Shown here in pieces: positions 43,987 to 52,681 of a stretch of DNA of 64,000 nt; the stretch's first letter is position 1, and the number at the start of each line of letters is the position of its first letter. The notes beneath the pieces were generated by a model. The model saw only the letters and a program-made list of their open reading frames with translations. It was not told the DNA's origin and searched no databases. Origin of the DNA: Desulfobacterium sp. Lineage in GTDB: Bacteria > Desulfobacterota > Desulfobacteria > Desulfobacterales > Desulfobacteraceae. The stretch lies in the NCBI GenBank assembly GCA_030145245.1, contig JAQYWC010000065.1:217459-281458 (forward strand). Direction: 5' to 3'. Both the position numbers and the translations under genes were made by a program.

Positions 43987-45243
43987 CTAGTCAAACCCCA
44001 CAGGGTCCATGGCTTTGCCCGTGGGTTTAGGGCGCTGGGTCAGCTGGTCATAGGCGGCCTGCAATTTGTTGAGATCAACATCCTTATGTTTGTGGCAGCT
44101 GGTGCAGGAATTGGGTATGGTCTTATCGGCAATGGTTTCCCGGGGCAGCAGGGCGACGAAGGTATGGCTCCTGATATCGCCGATCTCCGCGCTCTTGGCG
44201 ATGCGCGGCATGTGGCAGCCCACACAGTTGGCAAAGGAGTGGATGGAATGGGCACCGTTCCGGTTGACCATCTCGTGGCATTTGGCGCATTGAGCGGATC
44301 CTGCGGCCTGGGTCTGGGAACGGGTTGGCGGAACCCCCAGCTGGTGAACGTAATGGCAGGATGTGCAGGTGACCCCCTCCCTGGCATGGGGGGACTGAGA
44401 CCAGTCGATCTGCTGCTGGTGGTGGCCCTTGGAAAATTCGTTGGAGTAGAGATGCTTCTTATCCCCGCCGGCATAGGAGGTGGACTGGTAATAGGCCTCC
44501 AGGGCCTTGCCCGGTTCATACCCCACAGCCCAGCCGGCCCCCTTCATTTTCAGGGATTTTCCCCGGTTGTGACAGGAGCCGCAGATCTGCTGGGCAACGC
44601 CCACCGGCAGCTTGGCCGGATTGACGATGGTCTGCCGTTTTTCAAACACAGCGGTTTTGGGCAGCGCCGCGTGCCAGGAGCCTTTACCGTGGCAGGCTTC
44701 GCAGGCCACCCCAGGTTCTTTAAAAGTCTGTGCTTCAAGGTTCACCCCCGTGACATGGCACCCGCCGCATTTCAGAAGCCAGGGCCGCTTGTCCCAGTCA
44801 TTTTCATGGTAGTTCACCCACCGGTGGGTCTCCAAATTGTACTGAATCGGCGAGATATAGAGGGTTCCCTCTTTCTGGACGATATAGCGCTGCTTCCACT
44901 GACTGCCGATGGTGTAAAGGATCTCATCTATCCCGGGAACATAGATCCGGTCAGAGGGGACTTTCAGCTTGTCCTCAAGTTTTGCCAGATCGCCACGGAT
45001 TTTTTCCTCACTGATCTCGGTTACGATGACGTCCCTGTTCTTACGGGCATCCTGGATCATACGGCTGTGCTGGGTCATCTTCCAGGAGTCGTAATGCTCC
45101 AGATGGCACATTTTGCAGGTGTCCGACCCCACATGGGCCTTGGGTTCGGACAGAAGGGATTCCATGTCCAACGGACTCTCCCTGCCGCATGCAACAGTGA
45201 TGGCGATCATACAACATGCCAGAACAAGATCTCTCTTTTTCAT
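43987..45243 (-). CDS. Eight-haem cytochrome c lipoprotein
   Basis: This is a 418-residue secreted protein. Its signal peptide ends in ITVAC (lipobox-like), so it is probably a lipoprotein anchored at the periplasmic or outer face. I count eight CxxCH motifs: CKMCH, CGGCH, CEACH, CGSCH, CTSCH, CAKCH, CVGCH and CTSCH. The architecture recalls the cytochrome c554/octahaem group, but the catalytic variant haem motifs of nitrite or hydroxylamine enzymes are not seen. It heads a three-gene unit with the three-haem protein and cytochrome b. An electron-conduit role is inferred; a reductase activity cannot be excluded. Confidence 0.86.
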   Translation of the reverse strand: MKKRDLVLACCMIAITVACGRESPLDMESLLSEPKAHVGSDTCKMCHLEHYDSWKMTQHSRMIQDARKNRDVIVTEISEEKIRGDLAKLEDKLKVPSDRIYVPGIDEILYTIGSQWKQRYIVQKEGTLYISPIQYNLETHRWVNYHENDWDKRPWLLKCGGCHVTGVNLEAQTFKEPGVACEACHGKGSWHAALPKTAVFEKRQTIVNPAKLPVGVAQQICGSCHNRGKSLKMKGAGWAVGYEPGKALEAYYQSTSYAGGDKKHLYSNEFSKGHHQQQIDWSQSPHAREGVTCTSCHYVHQLGVPPTRSQTQAAGSAQCAKCHEMVNRNGAHSIHSFANCVGCHMPRIAKSAEIGDIRSHTFVALLPRETIADKTIPNSCTSCHKHKDVDLNKLQAAYDQLTQRPKPTGKAMDPVGFD

Positions 45244-45606
45244 GGGGTCTCCTTGGGTTCAAAGGGTCCTGTAGATGTTCGCACTCGAATTGATGCCTGC
45301 TTTACCTGTTGCAAGAAGAAAAGGGGTCTGTTCATATGCGACGAGCGATAATAAATGGATTTTCGCGACTTTGGAAAGTGCCCCGGTCGAAGGAAGAATG
45401 CGGCAGATCGTCAGAAACAAGAACGGCAGGAACCAATGGTCTCAGACGTTTCTTTTATCTATCCCCTATTTCGTGAACCAAGTCAAGGGGGTCTTCCATA
45501 ATTTTCCTATCATGGAAAAAGCGATGAACATTGCCGGGAGTGCTGGGTCCCATATGGCGAGTGCCGAAACAGACCTCCCTCAATGGCTCTGGCGTCCAGA
45601 TGGGAA

Positions 45607-45649
45607 TTGACACACCAAAACCACAATGTGATACTGTCAGAATCACATT
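45607..45649 (+). promoter_or_regulatory. Promoter with overlapping palindromic operator before the MOSC gene
   Basis: TTGACA (45607-45612), 17 bp, then GATACT (45630-45635). A perfect 8-bp inverted repeat AATGTGAT (45625-45632) / ATCACATT (45642-45649) covers the -10 region and start site. A repressor, possibly of the Crp-like or GntR type, could bind there. The rest of 45244-45700 has no supported gene. Confidence 0.5.
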
Positions 45650-45700
45650 AAAAAGGCCCACGATATCCCAAGTAATCCCAAACACCCGGGGAGAGAAACC

Positions 45701-46156
45701 ATGAAGATCGTATCCATTGCCATCAGCAAAAAAAAGGGCACCCCCAAGGTTCAGGTGGACCGGGCGGAGCTGAGGAAAAACCACGGCCTCCTGGGGGATG
45801 CCCATGCCGGAACCTGGCACCGCCAGGTCAGCTTCCTGGCCCAGGAGCAGATCCAGGCGGCAAGCCGGTCCGGCCAGGAGGTCACCTTCGGGGACTTTGC
45901 GGAAAACATCGCCACCACGGGCATCGACTGGAAGCGTCTTCCCGTGGGTACCCGGGTGGAGCTGGGTGCCGAGGCCAGGCTGGAGATCACCCAGATCGGA
46001 AAAACCTGCCACAAAAAATGCGCCATCTTTTACCGGGCCGGGGACTGCATCATGCCCCGGGAGGGGGTGTTTGCCAGGGTCCTTACCGGCGGTGATATCC
46101 GGGTGGGAGACCCCATCGTCCTCCTCCCCCCTGAAACAGAGCAAGGCGAGGAGTAA
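45701..46156 (+). CDS. MOSC domain protein
   Basis: This is a 151-residue single-domain MOSC protein, a family related to the molybdenum-cofactor sulfurase C terminus and to YiiM/MOSC sulfur carriers. The start ISKKKGTPKVQVDRAEL, the GDAHAG motif (LLGDAHAGTWHRQV), FGDFAENI and the conserved cysteine region IGKTCHKKCAIF are present. GGGGAGAG lies 6 bases before the ATG. Stand-alone MOSC proteins of this length are common next to molybdopterin genes in anaerobes; no such genes are adjacent here, so the exact role is open. Confidence 0.85.
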   Translation: MKIVSIAISKKKGTPKVQVDRAELRKNHGLLGDAHAGTWHRQVSFLAQEQIQAASRSGQEVTFGDFAENIATTGIDWKRLPVGTRVELGAEARLEITQIGKTCHKKCAIFYRAGDCIMPREGVFARVLTGGDIRVGDPIVLLPPETEQGEE

Positions 46157-46169
46157 ATCCCAACAAAGC

Positions 46170-46193
46170 GTCTGTGGGGATCCCCAGGCAGAC
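46170..46193. terminator. Hairpin between convergent genes
   Basis: GTCTG-TGGG (46170-46178) pairs with CCCA (46183-46186) and CAGAC (46189-46193), with a GG bulge and a GATC loop. It lies between the MOSC stop (46156) and the stop of the leftward gene (46199). T runs are weak on both sides. Confidence 0.45.
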
Positions 46194-46198
46194 TTGGT

Positions 46199-47011
46199 TT
46201 AAGCCCTATAAGGGTCTTCCCGGCAAGGCACCATTTTTTGAAAATCCGCTTCTGTCAGAAGATGGGAAAAGCGTTCGCCATGGAGACTTTTCTCCTTAAA
46301 GAACCGGATGCAGTTCCCAACGATCGCGAGCACCTCCTCTTCCGTATATATTCCCGGCATTTCCATTGCAAGCCTTGGATGCCGTCCCAAGCGGCCCCCC
46401 AGCTGCACCCTGTACCCTTTGGATTCTTCCGTGAGGGTGTGGCTGGGGCATGCCTTAATGCATTGACCGCACATGAGGCAATGATCCAATGCAATCCTTG
46501 GTTGTTCCGGTTCACCGGCAAGTTCAATGGCGTTCTCCTTACAGGCCGTAACACAGGCACCGCAACCGGTACAGGGCTCTTCCGTCACCCGGGGAAGAGC
46601 TGCCGCAATAATACCCACCCCCTTGATCTGGGGCTGGGAACAGGCATTGGGGCACTCGGCAATGGCAACCCGGAACTCATGGTGAAACTTCAGATCACCA
46701 TTGACTCTCTCCTTAAGCAGGGAGAGAAGATCCGCCTCTTTCAAAAGGGTTTCGATTTTGCCAAGCAACCCATCCCCGGCATGGACCCTGTTGGGACACC
46801 CCCCGCTGCCAAAGCAGGTCTCAACCTGGAACCCCTTGATCTCCGAGCTCATATTTGAGAGAAACCGAGCCTGGGTGCTTTTCACCCCGGCCAGGGTCAC
46901 CTGGGCTTTTCCAGCCTTGGCAGCCTCCTTCTCCACACGCTTGCGCACCTTTTTCCTCACAAAGAACGGAACCTTTTGAATCGCCGCCTCAGCTTCTTCT
47001 GTCCATTTCAT
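46199..47011 (-). CDS. Small sulfite-reductase-like siroheme/ferredoxin protein
   Basis: This is a protein of about 270 residues. It combines a short N-terminal helical region (KVPFFVRKKVRKRVEKEA, PCP_red-like) with a nitrite/sulfite reductase module. That module has both siroheme/[4Fe-4S] cysteine pairs visible (TCFGSGGCPN and ECPNACSQP). Two ferredoxin motifs follow (CTGCGACVTAC and CLMCGQCIKAC). It resembles the low-molecular-weight assimilatory-type sulfite reductases of sulfate reducers. The start is uncertain among ATGs at 47029, 47017 and 47011. It lies 22 bp behind the cupin gene in the same direction. Sulfite or another oxyanion as substrate is inferred only. Confidence 0.8.
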   Translation of the reverse strand: MKWTEEAEAAIQKVPFFVRKKVRKRVEKEAAKAGKAQVTLAGVKSTQARFLSNMSSEIKGFQVETCFGSGGCPNRVHAGDGLLGKIETLLKEADLLSLLKERVNGDLKFHHEFRVAIAECPNACSQPQIKGVGIIAAALPRVTEEPCTGCGACVTACKENAIELAGEPEQPRIALDHCLMCGQCIKACPSHTLTEESKGYRVQLGGRLGRHPRLAMEMPGIYTEEEVLAIVGNCIRFFKEKSLHGERFSHLLTEADFQKMVPCREDPYRA

Positions 47012-47033
47012 AACCATCTCACGTCCCAAACAG

Positions 47034-47396
47034 TTACAGGTTGCCCATATCCACCGGGCGTTTCACAACAATCAGGAGCATTTTAAACTGTGAGGAGGCA
47101 TAGAGGGCATGGGGCACATCTGCCGGCATAACCACGGCCTGGCCCGCGGTTGCCGTGATCTCCTTCCCGCCCACATTGATCCGGGCCTCTCCGTCTAAAA
47201 TTTGCACCATGGCATCTCCGGGTGCTGAATGGGCACTGATCTCTTCGCCTTTGTCAAAGGCAAAGAGGGTAATGCCAACGGATTCCCGGCTTGCCAGTGT
47301 CCGGCTCACCACCCGTCCCTCTTCATAATCCACAAGACCTGCAAAATCAACCGCTTCTGAAAAAGGAATGTTTTTGATCAGCTCTTTTTTATCCAT
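47034..47396 (-). CDS. Cupin domain protein
   Basis: This is a 120-residue single cupin barrel. Conserved cupin motifs are recognisable in GEEISAHSAPGDAMVQILDG and in AVVMPADVPHALYA; metal-ligand histidines are fewer than in classical cupins. It precedes the sulfite-reductase-like gene by 22 bp and is divergent from the selenoprotein gene. A sensor, carrier or small-molecule binding role is possible; no enzyme activity can be assigned. Confidence 0.8.
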   Translation of the reverse strand: MDKKELIKNIPFSEAVDFAGLVDYEEGRVVSRTLASRESVGITLFAFDKGEEISAHSAPGDAMVQILDGEARINVGGKEITATAGQAVVMPADVPHALYASSQFKMLLIVVKRPVDMGNL

Positions 47397-47519
47397 GAGA
47401 TAGCCTCCCCAATTAAATTTTTATTCATCCTTACCGTTAAAACAACCCTGCAGCTTGCAAACGGCTGAAAGCCACTGGAATGTTGAAAACAGTATTACAA
47501 TTTAATATGGTATATTTCA

Positions 47520-47533
47520 TTGATCTAAATCAA
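47520..47533. promoter_or_regulatory. FNR/CRP-type binding site
   Basis: TTGAT-CTAA-ATCAA is a perfect match to the FNR half-site dyad. It lies between the divergent cupin and selenoprotein genes. A -10-like TATGCT at 47572-47577 would put the site centred near -57, suitable for activation of the selenoprotein gene under anaerobic conditions. Confidence 0.6.
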
Positions 47534-47611
47534 AAAAACAACAAAAAGATCCATTGTCATCTCAATTCCAGTATGCTTTTATGTACCATCATTGATGAAA
47601 GGAGACCTTTT

Positions 47612-48586
47612 ATGGGTGAGACAAGAAAAAAAATCCGCCACCATATGGCCCTTGCAAGAAACCTTAACTGAGCCATCGCAACCCTGGGCGGGGTGCAGGA
47701 TGCACTCAATGACGCGGATGACCATGTGTTAAGGGCTGCCACCGGACTCGAAGGCGGATGTGTTGCCTCAGGATCTACCTGCGGGGTTGCCACAGGCGGG
47801 GCCCTTGGCATCGGGCTGAGCCATGATGGGGCGCTAGAGCGAGGAGATGTTACAGATTCAGCGGTGCTTGCCCTTGCGGGTGAGTTCATGGACTGGTTCA
47901 AAAAGAGCCACGGCAATTCAAAATGCCGGGAACGAAACGGGGTGGATTTTCATACCCTGACAGGGCAATTGAAATACTTTTTCTCAGCCCATAAAATGAT
48001 TCGCTGCATGCGCCTCACAGGCACAACCCTGAACCATCTGACCATGGCCCCCCTGCCGGCGCTCACCGCCATGCCTGGTGCTGAATCTGAAAATAACTCC
48101 TGCGAAAAAATCCATTGCGCAAGGCGGGTCTTGGAACTTGTCCGGGAAAGAACCGGGGTTGGCAATGACCGCCTTGAAAGGATCTCCGTTGTTCTGGATG
48201 GTGGCGTAGGATTAAAAGGCGAGCTTTGCGGAGCCCTTGCGGCTTCGGTGATGGCAATAAATCTCAAATTCGGCTTTGATATCAGATCAACGGGTTATTC
48301 AGGGAATGTCCAGCGCTTCCTCCTCGGCCACCTGAATTTAATCAGAAAAGAGACAAAGGGGTCTGCTGAAATTTTCGCCCTTGGAAAAACCATTGTAGAT
48401 ACATTCAAGGATAGATACGGCAGTGTTGATTGCCTTAACCTCACCGGCATCTCTTTTGACTCGGAACACCGGTTTCAAACGTTCATGGCCGATTGCGATA
48501 CCTGCCATGGAATCATTGAGCACTCAGCCGGTTTTGCCGTTGAGTTGATAGAAACGTCTCTTGAAGATTCCCCTGTTAAATTGTAA
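47612..48586 (+). CDS. Probable selenoprotein: duplicated C_GCAxxG-type redox protein with UGA-encoded Sec20
   Basis: Reading through the in-frame TGA at 47669-47671 gives a 324-residue protein that starts at ATG 47612 with GGAG 7 bases upstream. It has two copies of a C_GCAxxG_C_C-type module that align without a gap over 50 residues. In the first, Sec20 stands where the second has Cys169 (IHCARRVL). Further matches are GG (48-49/197-198) and the CG motif (C57 in STCGVATGG, C206 in ELCGALAAS). Without readthrough the product would lack a Shine-Dalgarno-led start and the conserved N-terminal helix. A hairpin right after the UGA fits a bacterial SECIS. The role is probably thiol/selenol redox chemistry in the cytoplasm; partners are unknown. 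Confidence 0.78.
47669..47671 (+). other. UGA codon read as selenocysteine
   Basis: The frame is open on both sides (47612-47668 and 47672-48586). The position equals a conserved cysteine of the family and of the second repeat of the same protein. Confidence 0.75.
47678..47696 (+). promoter_or_regulatory. SECIS-like hairpin
   Basis: GC-(A)-ACCC (47678-47684) pairs with GGGTGC (47691-47696) around the apical loop TGGGCG. The loop starts 14 nt after the UGA and has a G at its second position, within the usual layout of bacterial SECIS elements. Confidence 0.6.
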
Positions 48587-48609
48587 CCTTCCGGGTTGGG
48601 GTTTCTTGA

Positions 48610-48670
48610 CCCGGGTCGCTATATTTGATACGCTTATTCCTGATTTACCCTCCCTTCCCGGCGACCCGGG
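48610..48670. promoter_or_regulatory. Inverted repeat in the leader of the binding-protein gene
   Basis: CCCGGGTCGC (48610-48619) and its exact complement (48661-48670) flank 41 bases, 24 bp after the selenoprotein stop and 39 bp before the next gene. TTGACC (48607-48612) overlaps the left arm. It could be a weak terminator for the selenoprotein or an operator. Confidence 0.35.
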
Positions 48671-48709
48671 AAATCAACAAACAGGTTACATTCCTAAAGG
48701 AGTAATCGT

Positions 48710-49441
48710 ATGAAAGCTATCTGTTCAATCCTGATTTTTTTAGCATGTTTATTAGGCTTTGCCGCAAATGCAACCGCCGGGACCTTTTCTATCATGACCG
48801 AAGAATACCCGCCTTTCAATTATACTGAAAACGGGCAGCTGACCGGTCTTTCTTACGATGTCATGATAGAGTTACTCAAGCGAGTCGGCCATCCCAACAA
48901 CATTCAGGTCCAGTCCTGGTCAAGATCGTATAAGCTGATTCAAGCCAAGGACAATCGCATCCTCTTTTCCATGACACGGACGAAGCAGCGGGAGCCGTTA
49001 TTCAAATGGGTCGGACCGGTCGCCACAAACAAATGGGTCTTTTTTGCGAAAAAAGGCAGCAGCATCAAGATCAATTCCCTGGATGATGCCAGGACAGCGA
49101 AAAGAATCGGCACCTATAAAGATGATGCAGCTGAGTTGTTTTTAAAAGAAAGCGGTTTCACGAACATTGACAGTGTGATTGACGATGCGGTCAATGTCAA
49201 AAAACTGCTTGCCGGAAGAATTGACCTGTGGATCGTCGGCCATCTCCAGGGACTCCACAAGGCCAGGGCGGCTGTCGGCGATTCAACAGTACTGGAAAAA
49301 GTCTTTGATGTTAAAGATACCCAGCTCTATATCGCCTTCAGTAGATCAACACCTGACGCCGTGATTGCCAAATGGCAGGCAGCCCTGGATGGGATAAAAA
49401 AAGACGGGACCTATGATAAGATCCTGAAAAAATATATGTAA
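48710..49441 (+). CDS. Periplasmic solute-binding protein, family 3
   Basis: This is a 243-residue periplasmic protein with a signal peptide (ICSILIFLACLLGFAANATA). The SBP_bac_3 fold is seen in FSIMTEEYPPFNYTENGQLT, GLSYDVMIELLKRVG, RTKQREPLFKWVGPV, KRIGTYKDDAAELFL and a C-terminal DAVIAKWQAALDGIKKDGTYDKIL. AAAGGAG precedes the ATG. The conserved Arg of amino-acid binders is not clearly placed, and no ABC transporter genes are near. It may be a stand-alone sensor or scavenger; the ligand is unknown. It converges on the large fusion gene, 22 bp away. Confidence 0.85.
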   Translation: MKAICSILIFLACLLGFAANATAGTFSIMTEEYPPFNYTENGQLTGLSYDVMIELLKRVGHPNNIQVQSWSRSYKLIQAKDNRILFSMTRTKQREPLFKWVGPVATNKWVFFAKKGSSIKINSLDDARTAKRIGTYKDDAAELFLKESGFTNIDSVIDDAVNVKKLLAGRIDLWIVGHLQGLHKARAAVGDSTVLEKVFDVKDTQLYIAFSRSTPDAVIAKWQAALDGIKKDGTYDKILKKYM

Positions 49442-49462
49442 GATTGAGCCCCGGGATACCGG

Positions 49463-52400
49463 TTATTTTTCATAAAACGGACATCCTGATTTTATGCATT
49501 CCCGGTTTTGCTCCATCTGGGTGCAGACCCGTTTTCCGTTTGCAGGCAACTTTATATCAAGGTATCTTTCGGAGATTTCAGACACTTTTAAAAGCGTTAT
49601 CCAGCTTTCCCTCTGGCAGCATCTTGCAGCGCATATTTTCCCTGTTTCACCGGTTATTTCAGATACGATGTTCTGGACAATCTGCCTGGATGCAGGCGTT
49701 AAGGGATTGGCGTGGAGAATGACCCCAAAACCGATGCCTGCCCCCAGCGGCGCCCCGCATCCCCCCCAGAAGGCGCAGGACCCTCCAGGGATGGCGCTTC
49801 CCCTCTCGATTGCGGTCAGGATATCCTGATCTGTAATATCGCCGCCAAGGTTTCTGTAAACCGTTGTGATAACGCCTGGTATGGCATGATGATGCTCGGG
49901 ACCATGGAGACTAAATGAGGGATGGGACCTTATTTTATTCAACAGGCCGATAAGATCGGTCTCTTTTGTGTTCACTAACAATTCCTTCACAAAAGCCAGG
50001 GCGTCCATGCCGTGGCATGTATCACAAACAAAATGATCATTTTTGCAAACCGCATTTGCCGAAAATTCCTTTGAGCAGTAAAAGCATTTTTTTAACTCAC
50101 TTGTTTTAAAATACTCAAGTTCTTTGCCGCAGACCATGCAGCCGGCCCTGTTTTTAGCGGGGTTGAGAACAGTCAACCCGGGGGTGCTCTTTTTCTCTCC
50201 CAAAGGAGGTGAACAGCAGGCCTCGCCTGCACTTGAATCAAATGAGCAATTGCATGAATTTTCAGCATCGATATTTGCGGCACTCCCCATGGCATCAAGG
50301 ATAAGGATCTGGGGGGATGGAGGTTCAGGAGTAAAAGGGGATTCTATTCTGCATTTTTCTCCCCGAACAAGAATTTCGCCACGGTCTGTCACAACGGCGG
50401 CATAGGGCCCCGGATAAACGACCTCCACGGTTCCCCTTTCCCGGGGTTTGTGTGCCGTATAGGTGAGTGAGAAAAAGTGGTTATTCTTCACCGTTCTGTA
50501 GAAGAACCGTTTCATGATCCTTATGTCGGTAAACCCCAGGGTTTCCAGCATCAAAAACAGGTAGGGCTGAACCATTGCCCCTGCAATGCACTCCCCGCGA
50601 AGCTGTTCATCATTCTGAATGGAGGCCGGCGTCATCGTGTCTGTTACAACATCTGAAATAACGATTCTTCCGCCGGGCTTGAGCACCCGATATATCTCCT
50701 TTAATGTCTTTCTCTTATCTTCGGACAGGTTTATCACGCAATTTGAGAGGATGAGATCAGCGGTATTGTCATTTAAGGGAATCGCTTCAAGGTACCCTTT
50801 TTTAAATGTTATATTGTTATACCCAAGGTTGTCTGCAACATGGAGAAGGGCTTGGTTTGCCTTGTCAAGCATATGGTCAAGCATGTCTATGCCGTATACT
50901 TTTCCGTTCTTTCCTGTTTTTCTGGAAGCGATAAAACATTCAACACCTGCACCGGATCCAAGATCTGCGATCACTTCGCCCGCCTTTATATCCGCATCCA
51001 GGACAGGGCTGCCGCAGCCATAGGATCTTATCCTTGAGAAACCCGGGATGTGGGAGATCTCCGGTTCCGGATAACACACAGGGTTGACGATATCCTGGTT
51101 CCCGGAGGCATCTGCCCGGGTATAAAAATCGCCGACAACCTTTCTGGTATTTGAAAAGGTCAATACGCAATTTGAATGGGTAAGGGAAACGCCGTCCCCC
51201 TCTGAATGGCATTGCAGGAGCCTGTCCCCCATTTTCAGCAAAATCCGGGGATAGGGTGAGGAATTTGTCTTTTTGGCGGTTTCAGAGATGATCCACGGAA
51301 TCATTTTTTCATATAAGGGCAGATAGGGATCATAGCCTTCAAACGCTCCCCCATTAAAATAGCTGTGGTCCATGTCGCCGCCGCCTGTGATGAATTTGAA
51401 CGGGGAATGACCCTGGGCCGTTGAATCCCTGACAGATGTTTTCCTTATTTTCTTTAATATCCCCGAATGCTTCCAGACATTTTCAATGCCGTTATCCAGA
51501 TTGCCGCAATTGAGTGCTTCCTGCCCCACCATGGCTGCTGTGGGATAGATATTCCCATCGGGACCGATGGCCAGGGATCGCCATCCTGCATTGCCAAGGT
51601 CATATTTTGTTCCGGCAGGGGAGAACACCTGGGATTCCATGTTGCTTATGTTATCGATCTCGATCCCTTTTTTCTCTGCATGGTGATACGCCTTCACCAG
51701 GTTTGAAAATATGGTTTCAGGATCAGCAAACAGTTCAGGTTTTGCTGATCCTGTCACCATCAGCCAAATGAAATGGACCGCATCCATGTTGTATTCCGCT
51801 GCAAAATCGATCATCCCGGTCATCTGAAACAGGTTTTCATGGTGAACAACCATTGCAATGGTATTTCGGGTGCCAAGCTCCCTGATCGCTTCAAGACCGT
51901 TGACGAGCTTTGCGAATCCGCCCCTGCCCCTTGTTTTATCGTGGTTCTCTCCCAGGCCGTCTGCGCTCACCTGGAAACAGAGGCGCTCTTTGGGAAGTGT
52001 TTTTAAAAGACCGATATATTGGGGGATAAGGATGCCGTTGGTCATCACCACAAGGGAGGTATCTTCATGGGCTTTCAGGATATGGTTGAGTATTTTTCCT
52101 ATCTCTTTATGAACAAAGGGCTCTCCCCCGGTGAGATAAAAGATTCTCGCGCCAAGGGCATGGGTTTCATCAACACTCTTTTTTATTTCCTCAAAAGAAA
52201 GTGCGGTCTTCTCTTCAGGGGAACATGAGAAAAGACAATGGGTACATCTCAGATTGCAGTTGTCTGTAACATGGAGCCAGCACTCTTCAAGATGGGAAAG
52301 CACTAGATGTTCCGATCTCCCCCTGTATTCCCCCTGCAGGGCGACCGGAAGATTGTTCAGGAACTTTTTTTTGCTTATTTCCCATAGGATTTCAGCCTCC

Positions 52401-52594
52401 CCGGACTTCAGGTCAACCGGCGGCCGACAGCCTCCCCCCGGGTCCCCTGTTTCTTTTAAGAGATGGTCCCCGGCACTGTTTACAGCGAACCAGTTTGGGT
52501 ATTCAGGATCGATGTAAATGGGTGTATTCTCAAACTCAAACCGGATATAACGATCTCTCCAGGCCTGCTCTTTTTTCGGTTCTGGGCTTTTCAA
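49463..52594 (-). CDS. Fusion: PqqD-like, radical SAM, ArsM-like methyltransferase, DUF5714
   Basis: This is a 1043-residue cytoplasmic protein. Residues 1-90 resemble a PqqD/RRE peptide-binding domain (FENTPIYIDPEYPNWFAVN). About 105-400 is a radical SAM enzyme with the cluster site CNLRCTHC and GGEP (FYLTGGEPFVH). About 500-750 is a methyltransferase of the arsenite-methylating ArsM type with DLGSGAGVECFIASR and three family cysteines (YGCGSP, SNCVINLSEDK, GECIAGAM). The rest, about 800-1043, is Cys-rich (NCSFDSSAGEACC, zinc-ribbon-like CMVCGKELEYF...CFYC) and includes the DUF5714 region (CAFWGGCGAPLGAGIG). All parts lie in one frame. Arsenic or another thiophilic element as substrate is an inference from the cysteines. 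No peptide substrate or ars operon is adjacent. Confidence 0.78.
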   Translation of the reverse strand: MKSPEPKKEQAWRDRYIRFEFENTPIYIDPEYPNWFAVNSAGDHLLKETGDPGGGCRPPVDLKSGEAEILWEISKKKFLNNLPVALQGEYRGRSEHLVLSHLEECWLHVTDNCNLRCTHCLFSCSPEEKTALSFEEIKKSVDETHALGARIFYLTGGEPFVHKEIGKILNHILKAHEDTSLVVMTNGILIPQYIGLLKTLPKERLCFQVSADGLGENHDKTRGRGGFAKLVNGLEAIRELGTRNTIAMVVHHENLFQMTGMIDFAAEYNMDAVHFIWLMVTGSAKPELFADPETIFSNLVKAYHHAEKKGIEIDNISNMESQVFSPAGTKYDLGNAGWRSLAIGPDGNIYPTAAMVGQEALNCGNLDNGIENVWKHSGILKKIRKTSVRDSTAQGHSPFKFITGGGDMDHSYFNGGAFEGYDPYLPLYEKMIPWIISETAKKTNSSPYPRILLKMGDRLLQCHSEGDGVSLTHSNCVLTFSNTRKVVGDFYTRADASGNQDIVNPVCYPEPEISHIPGFSRIRSYGCGSPVLDADIKAGEVIADLGSGAGVECFIASRKTGKNGKVYGIDMLDHMLDKANQALLHVADNLGYNNITFKKGYLEAIPLNDNTADLILSNCVINLSEDKRKTLKEIYRVLKPGGRIVISDVVTDTMTPASIQNDEQLRGECIAGAMVQPYLFLMLETLGFTDIRIMKRFFYRTVKNNHFFSLTYTAHKPRERGTVEVVYPGPYAAVVTDRGEILVRGEKCRIESPFTPEPPSPQILILDAMGSAANIDAENSCNCSFDSSAGEACCSPPLGEKKSTPGLTVLNPAKNRAGCMVCGKELEYFKTSELKKCFYCSKEFSANAVCKNDHFVCDTCHGMDALAFVKELLVNTKETDLIGLLNKIRSHPSFSLHGPEHHHAIPGVITTVYRNLGGDITDQDILTAIERGSAIPGGSCAFWGGCGAPLGAGIGFGVILHANPLTPASRQIVQNIVSEITGETGKICAARCCQRESWITLLKVSEISERYLDIKLPANGKRVCTQMEQNRECIKSGCPFYEK

Positions 52595-52681
52595 TTTAAC
52601 CTCTCATCCATGGAACGCGTTAAATGATTTTTCAGGCTTGACCGGCTTTTTCAACGCCACTGCCGGCATCTCTGTTTGCTT

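Noticed and set aside
45275..45610. 111-codon plus-strand frame before the MOSC gene
   Set aside because: Composition looks random, it begins inside the region just upstream of the cytochrome operon and ends at the MOSC promoter.
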